A stretch of 64,000 nt of DNA from JAGOPY01 sp964619555 (lineage in GTDB: Bacteria; Bacteroidota; Bacteroidia; Bacteroidales; JAGOPY01), in the NCBI GenBank assembly GCA_964619555.1, contig CAZUDV010000012.1, positions 69,090 through 133,089 on the forward strand, read 5' to 3'. The notes below the pieces were generated by a model. The model was not told the origin of the DNA and did no database searches. It was given only the letters and a program-made list of their open reading frames with translations. Both the position numbers and the translations under genes were made by a program. Each line of letters starts with the position of its first letter. Positions within the stretch are counted from its first letter, which is position 1. This document shows, piece after piece, positions 17,045 through 26,970 of the stretch.

Positions 17045-19483
17045 CTAAGATTTTTTTAATTTCTTGAAATACTGGTAGTCCAGGTAATACAGAATTTTAA
17101 GGGAAATGAGATTGGATGCCGGGGCCTCCAGGGTGTTGGCAAATTCCCTGAAATAACCATCGGAGGGAAGCCCTTCATTGGTATATATGGCATTTTTCCA
17201 GGCAAGCACAAGTTCGCTTCCGGGAGCAAAAAGCCAGGTAAAGTAAGTGTCGATATTGAATGCATTATAAAGGAAATCTTCATCTCCCTGGTAATCGTCC
17301 GGAGTAAGACTGCCATCCTTTTCCAGATCATAGAACTGGTCGTAATCGGCGGTGAAATAATAATACCGGAGGCGAAAATTAAAACTGAATTTTGGATTGA
17401 TGGTGTAATTGATATTCAGCGTGGTGGTGATGTTTTCCAGGTCGCGTTTGCCGAAAATGATCTTCGGTGCGCCCAGGTAAAGGCTGTCCGTAACATATCC
17501 CAGGTCGTTGAGATTACGGCTGTAAGTAGCCGACAGGACCATGAACAGGTGATCATTGACCTTGTACCGAGGCCCTAATCGAAGATAGTAACCCAGCTGG
17601 TCATAGTCAGATGACCAGGAAATCCCCGGCATGACGTCCACTATGAAGGTTTTGTTGTAGTCAGGGGAATAGAAAGCGTTGATGGAGTAGTAGGGAGGCC
17701 ATTTTACAAACCAGCCTTCCGTCCTGGGTTCGAAATAATCCCGCTGTTCAACCGGAATCAGGCTGGCTTCCAATCCTACCGTCAAGCGATTTTTAAATTG
17801 GGTGCGGTTCTCAAAATAGATGTCGAAACTGGTGAATTCACGGGGCGCATATAGTTGGTCATATTCCACTTCGATCTCATTGTGCATATCCAGGATTTTC
17901 CAGAATGGGTCATAAATATCGTAACTGAAATAGGCGCCGTTCTCAAATTCATTGTTGGATTCCAGGTACCCGAGGTCATTAGGATCATAGGTGTCGGACA
18001 TCATCTGCTGGTAAATCCCGTAATTGGCGTTGCCGCTGATTTTTTCAACGGACCATTCATACAGGAAACCCAGGCCGGGCGATTGGTCCGGGTAGTATTT
18101 CTGGGAGACATTCGCCATCCCTGAAACCGAGAACATGTTCCGCCGGTCTTTAAAACTCATTTCGGTTCCGGTAACATTGGCGCAATATTCCTCCGTGCCG
18201 CGGTAAACATTAGTGTTGTATAGGCTGATGTAAGAGTTGTTGGGGAGCGACTGATCCGCCACCAGCATGCTGTAATTGGTGAACGGCTGGGTCATGATTT
18301 CCTGTGAGATTCCATTTGAGTCCTTTACGGTGGCGTAAGATGGGGCAGTGAATGAATTGAACAGCCCCAGGCCGGTTCCTCCGGATGTCCTGCCCGATAA
18401 CTTGGTTGCGTTCAGCAGCCTGGTTTGCTCCGGATTATCGATAATATCTTCCGGTGGATAATTTTCCCGGATTTCATCATACTTCAGCGGCTTTGACCCG
18501 ACCCGCCTGGAATAGAAAACCTCCCCGCGGCTGAACAACTCGACGCCTTCGGTGAAGAACTGCCTTTTTTCGCTGTAATAGGTCTCAAACGGCCCGAGGT
18601 TCACCACTTGGTCATCCGAAGGCACCTGGCTGAAATCGGGGATCAGGGTCATATCAAGGGTGAAGCTTTCATTGATGCCGTACTTGAGGTCAAGCCCGCC
18701 GTTGAATTTCCAGTCCCATTGCTGATTCCCTGGTTCCTTGAGAACCGAAGCGGAGAGATACGGTTCGAAGGAGAGGCGCAAAGGGGGCCTGATTTGTTCG
18801 ATCCCTTTCAAAAGCCCCGCCTGGTTGATATATCCTTCGATCTTTTTATCCACGAAGTTCCAGGTCGAGATTTCCCGTATCCGCCTGATCTCCCTGGCAA
18901 TGTTCATGCCCCACAACTGTTCTTCCTCCATTGGAAAACGCAGTGCCGACCAGGGGATCTCCATCTCGGCTGCCCAACCTTCGTCAGTGATTTCAACCTG
19001 GCTCTTCCATACGGCATCCCATGAACGGTCTTCACCCGTGGAAAATGTCTTTATATCAGCCTGCACACCGGATGCGTAAAGGAAGAAATCGAAACTGTTC
19101 AGTCCGTCGTTATAGGGAGAGATGCTGATCATAATGGCATCGCTGTTGAGATCCTCCGAATCCCTGGCCCCTAGTTCCCGCATGATCTTTTCCGGTTCGG
19201 CATCCAGCATCATTGCAGCAATGTAAATGGCAAAATCATCGTAAATAAACTTTACGGTAGTCTGAAAAGCAGGGGCGAGACCGTTATATGGCTCATGCTG
19301 CACAAAATCAGTGGCGGGTTCCGCCTTCTGCCAGATCATGTCATCCAGTCTTCCGTCAATTTTTGGTTTGTCATCTATTCTTACAGCCCGCACCTCTTTT
19401 TTCTGATCATCCTGGGAAATGGCCGGTAAAGTGAAAAGGATGAGCAGGAGGATCAGTAGCCGGTATTTTCGGAAGGATATCAA
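17045..19483 (-). CDS. DUF5916 protein with CBM9-like N-terminal domain and outer-membrane barrel
   Basis: Exported protein of 812 residues. Signal peptide ends near AISQ. Residues about 35-225 look like a family 9 carbohydrate-binding-like sandwich (KIDGRLDDMIWQKAEPATDF at its start; MNIAREIRR near its end). The remainder is a long DUF5916 region rich in alternating aromatic strands (for example QFFTEGVELFSRGEVFYSRR), typical of an outer-membrane barrel. DUF5916 has no established function; binding of a glycan or other ligand at the envelope is inferred. Stands alone on the minus strand. Confidence 0.85.
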   Translation of the reverse strand: MISFRKYRLLILLLILFTLPAISQDDQKKEVRAVRIDDKPKIDGRLDDMIWQKAEPATDFVQHEPYNGLAPAFQTTVKFIYDDFAIYIAAMMLDAEPEKIMRELGARDSEDLNSDAIMISISPYNDGLNSFDFFLYASGVQADIKTFSTGEDRSWDAVWKSQVEITDEGWAAEMEIPWSALRFPMEEEQLWGMNIAREIRRIREISTWNFVDKKIEGYINQAGLLKGIEQIRPPLRLSFEPYLSASVLKEPGNQQWDWKFNGGLDLKYGINESFTLDMTLIPDFSQVPSDDQVVNLGPFETYYSEKRQFFTEGVELFSRGEVFYSRRVGSKPLKYDEIRENYPPEDIIDNPEQTRLLNATKLSGRTSGGTGLGLFNSFTAPSYATVKDSNGISQEIMTQPFTNYSMLVADQSLPNNSYISLYNTNVYRGTEEYCANVTGTEMSFKDRRNMFSVSGMANVSQKYYPDQSPGLGFLYEWSVEKISGNANYGIYQQMMSDTYDPNDLGYLESNNEFENGAYFSYDIYDPFWKILDMHNEIEVEYDQLYAPREFTSFDIYFENRTQFKNRLTVGLEASLIPVEQRDYFEPRTEGWFVKWPPYYSINAFYSPDYNKTFIVDVMPGISWSSDYDQLGYYLRLGPRYKVNDHLFMVLSATYSRNLNDLGYVTDSLYLGAPKIIFGKRDLENITTTLNINYTINPKFSFNFRLRYYYFTADYDQFYDLEKDGSLTPDDYQGDEDFLYNAFNIDTYFTWLFAPGSELVLAWKNAIYTNEGLPSDGYFREFANTLEAPASNLISLKILYYLDYQYFKKLKKS

Positions 19484-19615
19484 TGTATTAAAAGGTTTGG
19501 TCCGATCTAAATTCCTGTGCGAATTTAGAAGAAGATTCTCAAGTAAAATTCAATTACTGAACTTTTATTCGATTGTATTGTTTATCACGGCAGTATTTGA
19601 TTAAAATGGAACCCA

Positions 19616-20089
19616 ATGAAAAATACCTTTTTGTTAAACCTCGCCTTGTTTTTTTCTGTCCTTTCATCCTCCGCACAAGGTATTTCCGGCAGCCAGAATG
19701 ATGTCATGAAGGAGGACCAGAGCCGGTACCATTTCGCCGCTACGGTCGATTCTATTTCAAAAGCAGCGGTCAGCAAGGGTTGGAAGGTCACGATGGTGCA
19801 TGATCTGCAGGAAACTATGAGAAAGAATGGAAAAGAAGTAAAGCCGGTGAAAGTGATGGAGATCTGCAACCCGGGCCTGGCTTACCAGATCCTTTCAAGG
19901 GATGATCTCCGGGATGTCTCTGCCATGCTGCCGTGCCGGATATCCGTGTACGAGAAAGCCGACGGGCTGACGTATGTTTCCAGGATGAACGCCCCTTCCT
20001 TTGCAGGAATGTTTGAGCCCGAAGCCGCTGAAACGATCCGGCAGGCTTTCAATGAAGCTGAAGGGTTCATTAAAAGTGTCGTTTATTAA
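19616..20089 (+). CDS. Exported DUF302 domain protein
   Basis: 157 residues: signal peptide (KNTFLLNLALFFSVLSSSAQ) followed by a DUF302 domain (about 38-150) with the typical AVSKGWKVTMVHDL beginning, VMEICNPGLAYQIL, and LPCRISVYEKADG containing the Cys the family often carries. DUF302 proteins are small, often periplasmic, and without firm function. First of three rightward genes; the next has its own promoter. Confidence 0.85.
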   Translation: MKNTFLLNLALFFSVLSSSAQGISGSQNDVMKEDQSRYHFAATVDSISKAAVSKGWKVTMVHDLQETMRKNGKEVKPVKVMEICNPGLAYQILSRDDLRDVSAMLPCRISVYEKADGLTYVSRMNAPSFAGMFEPEAAETIRQAFNEAEGFIKSVVY

Positions 20090-20114
20090 TCCTGCCAGGG
20101 ATATTTTTTTCGGA

Positions 20115-20143
20115 TTTGCCGATGATAATAATCTTTATTTTTG
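20115..20143 (+). promoter_or_regulatory. TTTG-N17-TATTTTTG promoter with almost no leader
   Basis: TTTG (20115-20118) and TATTTTTG (20136-20143). Only 6 bp separate the -7 box from the ATG at 20150, so the transcript should be leaderless or nearly so, if the box is used. Confidence 0.6.
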
Positions 20144-20149
20144 CACAGG

Positions 20150-20767
20150 ATGAAAAGATTATGGCTGATATCGGTTCTCATTACCAGTTTGGCGGCGATC
20201 GCTTCCGGCCAGTACTTTTATGGCGGCCTGACAGGTAATTACTATTTTCCCCGTACGGAGTTCATTATCGATTCACTTGGCAACCTGAGATTTCAAAAGG
20301 GGGACCTGGGATTCTCACTGCAGGCCGGTGCTATGGCCGGCAGCGATTACAGAGGAAATCCACGGTATGGCACGTTCGTTTCCCCGGCACTTGCTTATAA
20401 TGTTTCATCCCGGTTTCGGATCAAGACCGGCGTGACCTTTTACCAGGGCTTTGGCAATAATCATTTTTCCGGCTTTGAAAACCCAGAAAATTCCTGGAAT
20501 TACAACCCTTCCTCAACCGGCATCTTCGTGCAGGGGGATTATCTTCTCACCAATAAGATCATGCTTTCGGGGGCCGTTTATAAGTATTTCTCCCCTTTCA
20601 ATGTCAATAATCCCGGGCAAAAGGGTCCGGATGGGGAATCCTATCTGTTTAATATTAATTATCGTCCTGCCAAGCATTTCGAGATCAATGCCACGTTTGA
20701 ATATGGAAACCGGACCGGATCGCATTATTATGATCCTTTTTACCAGCCGGGCATGATCGGTCCTTAA
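20150..20767 (+). CDS. Outer-membrane-type beta protein, unknown function
   Basis: 205 residues: signal peptide (LWLISVLITSLAAIASGQ), then alternating aromatic and glycine-rich strands (FYGGLTGNYYFPRT, VSSRFRIKTGVTFYQGFGNN, HFEINATFEYGNRTGSHYY) consistent with a small outer-membrane barrel. I do not recognise a named family. The ATG at 20150 is preferred over a TTG at 20141 that lies in the promoter. Followed after 63 bp by a second barrel-like gene. Confidence 0.72.
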   Translation: MKRLWLISVLITSLAAIASGQYFYGGLTGNYYFPRTEFIIDSLGNLRFQKGDLGFSLQAGAMAGSDYRGNPRYGTFVSPALAYNVSSRFRIKTGVTFYQGFGNNHFSGFENPENSWNYNPSSTGIFVQGDYLLTNKIMLSGAVYKYFSPFNVNNPGQKGPDGESYLFNINYRPAKHFEINATFEYGNRTGSHYYDPFYQPGMIGP

Positions 20768-20830
20768 AGTTTGGGACATCCACATCCTTTTAAACTGGTT
20801 ATCTTTGCTCCTTCACCAATTGATCCAGCC

Positions 20831-21301
20831 ATGATGAGAAAATTTTTCCTGGTCGCCCTGATCGCCCTGATCTTCTCAGAAGTCAATGCACAGCGCGGGG
20901 GAAATGCACCGTTAAGGAGGGGAGAGAGGCAGGTTAACTTCGGCACGGGATTCAGCACCAATGGTTTACCGGTTTACGGTTCGGTTGATTTTGCCGTGCA
21001 TAAAGACATTACCCTGACTCCGGAGGTTCATGTCAGGTTGCCTGTATATCATGCAGAGGATTTCAGCGGTGGGGTATTGCTAAAATCTGATTATCACTGG
21101 AATTTCATACTTGGGATCCCTCCTGGATGGGATTTTTACACCGGTATCCGGTTAGGGCTGGATTACTCCGACCAATTGGATCCCGATCTAGGCATACAGG
21201 TTGGCGGGCGATGGTACTGGAATGACAGGTGGGGTATCAACCTTGAGGTCGGCGCAGGGACCGGGTTTGACGCCACAGCCGGTTTCAGCTTTATCCTGTA
21301 A
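20831..21301 (+). CDS. Small outer-membrane-type protein, unknown function
   Basis: 156 residues from the ATGATG start: signal peptide ending at NAQ, then glycine- and aromatic-rich strands (QVNFGTGFSTNGLPVYGSVD, GIRLGLDYSDQ, WGINLEVGAGTGFDAT) ending in GFSFIL, as in small OmpW/OmpX-like barrels. No named family recognised. Likely related in role to the gene before it. Confidence 0.7.
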   Translation: MMRKFFLVALIALIFSEVNAQRGGNAPLRRGERQVNFGTGFSTNGLPVYGSVDFAVHKDITLTPEVHVRLPVYHAEDFSGGVLLKSDYHWNFILGIPPGWDFYTGIRLGLDYSDQLDPDLGIQVGGRWYWNDRWGINLEVGAGTGFDATAGFSFIL

Positions 21302-21408
21302 CAATCTTCAGAACCCTTAAAATTGTAAATTGGAAACAGACATTGGCAATCGACAATTCTCTCTCTCCTTTTACAGCAATAACGTATGAGCATTTCATCG
21401 CCCTAAAT

Positions 21409-22476
21409 TTAATTAAGGACGATTATTTTTTTAGTAAAGATTTGATTGTCACGTAGAAAGGAAAAGATATAGAAACCTGGGTGAAGATTTATCCTGAAGG
21501 CTTCTGAATTATCATCAACTCGGAAAACTTCTATTTCTTGCCCTGCAAGATTGAAAACCCACAACTTACCGCCGGTTGTTTTCAATTGATGAAAATGTAC
21601 ATATCCATTTGAGTAATAAAGCGATATTTCTGGCGGTCCCGTTTCCCCTGTAAGTGCCGGAATTCCCCAAATGGCATCCGCAAATTCCGGGTGATCGATG
21701 AACGGGTTTCGGTTAGCCTGGATATCATAAGCGGCTTCATTCCTTTCCGTTTCCTTCCCGCTGACCGGATCCTGGTCATGCCACTGGACAAGCATGTTTC
21801 GGGCCCATTGCGCAAAATCATTCCCCGATAACATCGGGCTGCTCCAACTTTGGGCCAGGTCCTTATAACAGGTCAGCATATAGAAGTATGTCCGTGCAAA
21901 ATCCCCTTTGTATTCGTCGATTGGCTCGAAGGCTATTCCGGAATATCCGGGAAAGGCATTATTCCCGACCTTGCTGCCATTGGTAGATACCCAGCTGGCT
22001 GTGCCAACTTCACCGTATGGATAATTGCTGCGCTGGCCGTTCACATACCCATCCGTCGGGTAAATCTGGAACAGGTCGGTAACCATGGGTGGCGCATCAT
22101 TGAACCAGCTTTTGGGAAAGGAATGTTCCCTGTTGTAGCAGTCGCCTTCACCGCTGTAATTGCCGCATTGGTCAACGATGAAGTTATAAACATAGGCAGG
22201 GCTGCCTCCCGGAACGTCAGAATACATGTCCCATACGGTGCCGTCTGTTTTTTTATCGGTTTCCTGGAAATGATTCCACAATGAGCTGTATGTTAATTCA
22301 ATATGGTCAGAAATGATTGCGGAAAGGGCAGACCGAAGCTCTTCGCCGGTAAGGCCTTCCGTGCCATTGTAATACCCGGGAGGAACCTGGGCGGGAACCG
22401 GTATGTAACTCCAGGCCAGAAGAAATATCAGGAATGCAGACTGTCTCAAAGAATTAAATTTTAAAATTTTAAGCAA
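21409..22476 (-). CDS. Secreted endonuclease I (EndA/NucM type) with T9SS sorting domain
   Basis: Secreted nuclease of 355 residues. Signal peptide (to about residue 30), endonuclease I domain (about 35-270) with the hallmark NREHSFPKSW (catalytic-site His) and GYVNGQRSNYPYG, then a T9SS C-terminal domain (about 280-355; HQLKTTGGKLWVFNLAGQEI ... GFYIFSFLRDNQIFTKKIIV). It should digest extracellular DNA or RNA, for nutrient scavenging or biofilm turnover. The C-terminal domain marks it for type IX export. Confidence 0.93.
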   Translation of the reverse strand: MLKILKFNSLRQSAFLIFLLAWSYIPVPAQVPPGYYNGTEGLTGEELRSALSAIISDHIELTYSSLWNHFQETDKKTDGTVWDMYSDVPGGSPAYVYNFIVDQCGNYSGEGDCYNREHSFPKSWFNDAPPMVTDLFQIYPTDGYVNGQRSNYPYGEVGTASWVSTNGSKVGNNAFPGYSGIAFEPIDEYKGDFARTYFYMLTCYKDLAQSWSSPMLSGNDFAQWARNMLVQWHDQDPVSGKETERNEAAYDIQANRNPFIDHPEFADAIWGIPALTGETGPPEISLYYSNGYVHFHQLKTTGGKLWVFNLAGQEIEVFRVDDNSEAFRINLHPGFYIFSFLRDNQIFTKKIIVLN

Positions 22477-22628
22477 AGATAAAAGTATGCTGATTGGATT
22501 CTGAAATGTGGGAAATTGATTCCGGTTTTCCAGTGGCAGAAATTATTTGTTAAGAAATTGTTAAAATATTAGGAATCAGATTCTTTTACCTCTTACATTT
22601 AACATTTTATAATTTTTCCTCGTATTTT

Positions 22629-23828
22629 ATGGCTACATCTGTCGGTATTGGTTACAGCACCAGGACCATTTCTTATGATGCCGGGAATGAATCGGCTATG
22701 GCAGCACTCAATCAGCTGAAATCCAAACCCGTATTTGCTTTGGTTTTCTGCAGTGGAAGGCAGGATCCGTTTAAATTCCTGGAAGGCGTGCGAGCTGTTA
22801 CCGGAAATATTCCGCTGATCGGTGGCAGTACGATCGGAGTTTTTACAAACAGTAACCTCAGCTATGAAGGTTACGGGGTGAGTGTGGTATTGATCGCCTC
22901 TGATACCATACGATTTGAGGCATTTGCAGAGACAGGCCTCGATGCAGGCGAATATACGGCCGGGGCCAATCTGGCCGCGCAAATTCTATCGACAGTCCGG
23001 CAGGATTGCAAAGGTCTTCTGGTTTTTTATGACAGCGCCAAACAGGCTGACCCTCCCATGCTCAATTTTGCCACACCTTTATTCCGGGCAATAGAGGAAA
23101 GGCTTCCTGAAAGTATAACCTGTGCCGGGAGCGGACTATTGGGCAATATGCAGCTGACCCAGACGTACCAGTTTTTCGGTGACAAGGTCCTTCAGCAGTC
23201 TGTCGTGGCAGTGGCCATCAGCGGCGATCTTCATTTTGATACGACAATTATCCACGGGTGCGAACCCATTGGCAGTTACCACACCATAACTCGGGCTGAG
23301 GGCCCCGTCATCTTCGAGATCGATCATAAACCGGCCCTTGAGGTGATCGACGAACTTCTGTGGCCGGATGCAAACCTCCAATACAAGGATTTCGCCCTTT
23401 TCATTACGCTGGGAATTAACAGGGGGGATAAGTTTGCGGATTACAATGAGACGGATTACGCGAACAGGTTATGTCTTGCCGTTGATGAGCCCAACAAGGC
23501 TTTGGTGATGTTCGAACCGGATATGCAGCCCGGAGATGAATTCCAGCTAATGAAACGAAGCATAAGCCTGGACTATGTGAAAAAAGGCATAAGCCGGTTG
23601 CAGGAGAAAGCCAATGGCAATGCTCCACTGTTTTATTTTTATATCGATTGCGCCGGTCGTATCAAAGCCTATTCAGGCGGAGAATTTGAAGATGCGGAGG
23701 AAGTCCGGCAGATTATCGGTCATTCATCTCCATTCATGGGCTTCTATTCCGGGGTGGAAATAGCCGAATTGCGCGGAAACCTCCAGGCTTTGGACTGGAC
23801 AGGCGTTTTATGTTTGCTATCTGAATGA
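22629..23828 (+). CDS. FIST domain sensor protein
   Basis: 399 residues, cytosolic, with FIST_N (about 25-220; IGGSTIGVFTNSNLSYEG near 80) and FIST_C (about 225-375; ending HSSPFMGFYSGVEIAEL) domains. FIST proteins are proposed small-ligand sensors that feed two-component systems. The stop overlaps the start of the histidine kinase gene (ATGA), so the two are translationally coupled and probably interact. First gene of the FIST-kinase-regulator operon. Confidence 0.93.
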   Translation: MATSVGIGYSTRTISYDAGNESAMAALNQLKSKPVFALVFCSGRQDPFKFLEGVRAVTGNIPLIGGSTIGVFTNSNLSYEGYGVSVVLIASDTIRFEAFAETGLDAGEYTAGANLAAQILSTVRQDCKGLLVFYDSAKQADPPMLNFATPLFRAIEERLPESITCAGSGLLGNMQLTQTYQFFGDKVLQQSVVAVAISGDLHFDTTIIHGCEPIGSYHTITRAEGPVIFEIDHKPALEVIDELLWPDANLQYKDFALFITLGINRGDKFADYNETDYANRLCLAVDEPNKALVMFEPDMQPGDEFQLMKRSISLDYVKKGISRLQEKANGNAPLFYFYIDCAGRIKAYSGGEFEDAEEVRQIIGHSSPFMGFYSGVEIAELRGNLQALDWTGVLCLLSE

Positions 23829-25096
23829 ACATGGATACCCTTACCATCCTTCCCGACCTGGCTGAGGAACTGCAGTTCTATAAAAAACGCCTGGATAAAG
23901 TATCCGGGGAGATCATCCGGATGCAGTACCATGTCGCCTCACTGGCAAACGAAATCAACCAGCTCCGGAACGGTTACCGTGTCATCCTTGCCCTTCAGCA
24001 CAGTTCCGTGCACTCCGGGTCGCTAAGCCATATTTTAGGCCAGCTTCTGGATTTCATACTGCAATATGCCCACATGGACAGGGCCCTGATCCTTAAGACC
24101 GAATCCCCCGGGAAGAACTTTTTTGTACCGTTTCTTATCAGGGGTTACCCGGAAGATTTTACCCGTGATTTAAAAAAACACAGGATCAGAATAGATCCGG
24201 ACGACCTGATCCTCAGAAGAACGGAGATATTTAAGAGATCCGGTCAAGGTGCCGGGGAAATGGAACCCCTGAGCGACCTTTTCAACCTCCCATTCTTTGT
24301 CAGTACACCTTTATTGAACGGTGAAAGCGAAAAAATGATACTGATCACCGGAAGAATATATGAACGCAAGCCGATGATCAGTTACATGCCTTTAAGCGAA
24401 GCCGATGTGTTTATATTCGAATCCATTGCCGGGGTGATCGGTTCCATCGATGAACGGATGAACCAGCAATTGAAAATTGAAGAAGAACGGAACCGGATTT
24501 CGGCGGATATGCATGATGATATCGGTTCCCGTTTATCAACGGCATCTGTATGGTGTGATATCACTTCGAATTCCATCGAAGGCGACCAGACCCTGAAAAA
24601 CAATCTCAGGGAAATAAAAAATACGGTCAATGAGGTCATCGACAATCTGGGCAATATCATCTGGGCCATTGATCCGGGGAATAACACACTCGCCAACCTG
24701 GTTGCCTATATCCATGAATATTCCGGAAATTATCTGGAACTGAATGGTGTGGAACTGAATTTTGAGGAGATGTCTGACTTTCCGGAGCTACCGGTCAATC
24801 CCACGGCAAGGAAAAATATATTCATGGTTTTAAAAGAAGCGCTTCATAATGCGGTGAAATATGCCGGATCCCCTGCCGTGACCATCAGAATGAACTTTAC
24901 CGGATCGCAGCTGTGTATAGAGATTTTGGACAATGGTTGTGGCTTTGAACGGGGAAGGCGGTTCGGAAATGGCCTCCGGAATATGAAGAAGCGAATGGAC
25001 GAGATTTCAGCAGAATTCAAGATTGTTTCCGGCATTGGCAAAGGAACGGCTTTATCGATCAAATATCCACTGCCGGATGATAACCTGAGATATTAA
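23825..25096 (+). CDS. Sensor histidine kinase (HisKA_3 type) with GAF-like domain
   Basis: 423 residues without membrane segments: an N-terminal coiled coil (about 10-48), a GAF-like sensing region (about 50-205), and a NarL-family dimerisation segment with phospho-acceptor His230 in RISADMHDDIGSRL. The ATP-binding domain has an N-box around Asn342 (KEALHNAVKY) and DNGCGF at 369-374. The lack of a membrane anchor and the coupling to FIST suggest that FIST delivers the signal. Overlaps FIST by 4 bp and ends 6 bp before the response regulator. Confidence 0.95.
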   Translation: MNMDTLTILPDLAEELQFYKKRLDKVSGEIIRMQYHVASLANEINQLRNGYRVILALQHSSVHSGSLSHILGQLLDFILQYAHMDRALILKTESPGKNFFVPFLIRGYPEDFTRDLKKHRIRIDPDDLILRRTEIFKRSGQGAGEMEPLSDLFNLPFFVSTPLLNGESEKMILITGRIYERKPMISYMPLSEADVFIFESIAGVIGSIDERMNQQLKIEEERNRISADMHDDIGSRLSTASVWCDITSNSIEGDQTLKNNLREIKNTVNEVIDNLGNIIWAIDPGNNTLANLVAYIHEYSGNYLELNGVELNFEEMSDFPELPVNPTARKNIFMVLKEALHNAVKYAGSPAVTIRMNFTGSQLCIEILDNGCGFERGRRFGNGLRNMKKRMDEISAEFKIVSGIGKGTALSIKYPLPDDNLRY

Positions 25097-25102
25097 CATC
25101 TT

Positions 25103-25735
25103 ATGACTATTGTAAGGGTTTCCATAGTGGAAGACCAGGATGATCTCCGTCAGAATCTGGCAATTAACATCAATGGCAGATCAGGTATTCTTTGCAGCCA
25201 TCTTTTTTCTAATGCCGAAGATGCCATGAGGGAGACAGATCACGAAAATACGGATGTGGTGCTGATGGACATAGGATTGCCGAAAGCTTCCGGAATAGAG
25301 GCGACCAGGGCGATCAAACATAAATATCCGGACATACAGATCATTATCCTGACAATCTTTGAAGATCCTGCCAGGATATTCGAAGCGCTGAAAGCGGGCG
25401 CTACCGGTTATCTGCTTAAAAAAAGCTCCCCTGAAAAAATTGTGGAAAGTATTCATGAAGTGGTGGCAGGCGGATCGCCCATGAGTGGAGAAATAGCCCG
25501 GAAAGTGGTGCAGTCGTTCAAATCCCCGGTCGAATCAAGCGCCGGCCTGAAACTTCTTACGACCCGTGAGACGGAATTGCTGAACCTCCTGGCCAGGGGC
25601 TACCGGTACAAGGAAATATCCGAAAAGATGTTCATCAGCATGAATACGGTCCAGACACATATCCGTCATATTTACGAAAAACTGCAGGTACAATCCGGCA
25701 TCGAAGCCATCAATAAGATTTATCATCCTTCATAA
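25103..25735 (+). CDS. NarL/LuxR-family response regulator
   Basis: 210 residues: receiver domain (about 1-120) with Asp56 as phosphate acceptor (VVLMDIGLP), Thr84 and Lys106; LuxR-type helix-turn-helix (about 150-208; TTRETELLNLLARGYRYKEI ... NTVQTHIRHIYEKLQ). It should bind DNA as a dimer at inverted repeats. The two genes just downstream, on the other strand, share a 33-bp dyad, making them the obvious candidate targets (inference). Ends upstream of a bidirectional terminator. Confidence 0.96.
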   Translation: MTIVRVSIVEDQDDLRQNLAININGRSGILCSHLFSNAEDAMRETDHENTDVVLMDIGLPKASGIEATRAIKHKYPDIQIIILTIFEDPARIFEALKAGATGYLLKKSSPEKIVESIHEVVAGGSPMSGEIARKVVQSFKSPVESSAGLKLLTTRETELLNLLARGYRYKEISEKMFISMNTVQTHIRHIYEKLQVQSGIEAINKIYHPS

Positions 25736-25796
25736 TCCTGTCATCGTCCCTTGTTCCAATGATATCACATTAAAAGCCAAGTCAATAGATGAAATA

Positions 25797-25835
25797 AAAA
25801 AGAGGCTGTCTCAAAAGTCTGAGCAGCCTCTTTTC
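25797..25835. terminator. Bidirectional intrinsic terminator
   Basis: AAAAGAGGCTG (25798-25808) pairs with CAGCCTCTTTT (25824-25834). It lies between the converging response regulator gene and the first IPTL-like paralog and can serve both. Confidence 0.9.
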
Positions 25836-25857
25836 CTATATAAACATCTATTTTTGA

Positions 25858-26907
25858 TTAATTTATTCTCCTGAAACGGATCAATGTGAATACCACGATA
25901 AGTCCTACCATAAGTACGATAGCCCAGTTGCTGATAGGTACGGTTCCTACTTCCCTGGGATTCAGTAAATAAATCACTGTAAAGGTTTCGGAAGCGCCGG
26001 GGGCCAATACCGGGAAACGAACGGCCACTGCGACACCGACGTCATTGATATACTTATTGTTGACATCTGGTGCAAATGTGAAATCCAGCGGCGTATCCGG
26101 AGTGCTAATATCCAGCGAGCCGGGGCAAACGTGTGCTTTGGCATTGGGGTGGGTAATCTGAAGTGCCATGGGAACTCCGAAATCAGGCCCATTGCCAATG
26201 ACTTTAGCAAGATTGTTGCTGCCATCAGGCTGATGTTCCACCCAGTTTTCGGTAATAAAGTCACCACCGATATTTACTTCCTGGTCCGGGTCGACAGCGC
26301 GGGCATATTCAACGCTGGTCAACGCTGATGCCCCGGTATTGGTCAGGGTAACTTCAATGAAGAATTTGGCATCAGTATCGTCGAAATAGAAATTCTGTTC
26401 CACCATGACGCTGCCACCGCCAGCGGTGGCTGTCCCGGTCCATAATGCAGAATTGGTCGTACCGGCACTGGTGATATCCAGGGATGTCTGGGGTACCCCA
26501 AATTGACCCGTTGCATCGCAATTGATGAAGGTATGTTCAGCACCGGCCACATCATTGAATTCCAGCAGCCACCCTTCCCAGGGGTAACCCGGCAGGAAGT
26601 AGTCTCCCGATTGGGGAGGCGTACCGACGGCCCAGCCGTTCTGGTCGTAATCGGCCACAAAACCCAGTCCGCCAAATCCGTGATAACCAGCCGGAACGGT
26701 TGCGAATGACCCGCAAGATCCGCCTGCAGCGATCCCTATTTCCACAAAGTTACCTTGAAGAAATACATCCGGATCGGCTCTAACGCCGGTTGTCTGGACA
26801 TTTCCGGGATCCCATGACAGGTTGAGAGGGTTAGCCTGAGGAGACTGCGCAAAATTGCTCATAACCGCCAGGCACATGAAAGCGCAAACTAATAAGATCT
26901 TTTTCAT
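25858..26907 (-). CDS. Exported protein with IPTL-like C-terminal anchor, paralog 1
   Basis: 349 residues. Signal peptide (KKILLVCAFMCLAVMSNFAQ), then a body with LQGNFVEIGIAAGGSCG, a DYFLPGYPWEGWLLEF segment and EYARAVDPDQEVN. The C-terminus is a tripartite tail: VPISNWAI, a hydrophobic stretch, and RFRRIN. This resembles IPTL-CTERM type sorting signals. No enzymatic motif recognised; function unknown. It is about as long as the next gene and clearly homologous along its full length. The ATG at 26907 is preferred over one at 26961 because the promoter lies between. Both genes keep the same promoter and dyad. Confidence 0.85.
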   Translation of the reverse strand: MKKILLVCAFMCLAVMSNFAQSPQANPLNLSWDPGNVQTTGVRADPDVFLQGNFVEIGIAAGGSCGSFATVPAGYHGFGGLGFVADYDQNGWAVGTPPQSGDYFLPGYPWEGWLLEFNDVAGAEHTFINCDATGQFGVPQTSLDITSAGTTNSALWTGTATAGGGSVMVEQNFYFDDTDAKFFIEVTLTNTGASALTSVEYARAVDPDQEVNIGGDFITENWVEHQPDGSNNLAKVIGNGPDFGVPMALQITHPNAKAHVCPGSLDISTPDTPLDFTFAPDVNNKYINDVGVAVAVRFPVLAPGASETFTVIYLLNPREVGTVPISNWAIVLMVGLIVVFTLIRFRRIN

Positions 26908-26930
26908 AAATCTTGGAATTAATATTTTCC

Positions 26931-26961
26931 TAAAGTTACTATTATCGAATAAGGAAGTCAA
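26931..26961 (-). promoter_or_regulatory. TTG-N20-TAACTTTA promoter of paralog 1
   Basis: Minus strand: TTG (26959-26961), 20 bp, then TAACTTTA (26931-26938), one mismatch from TAnnTTTG. The spacing equals that of paralog 2, and the shared dyad lies 9 bp upstream. Confidence 0.75.
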
Positions 26962-26970
26962 TTTTTACAT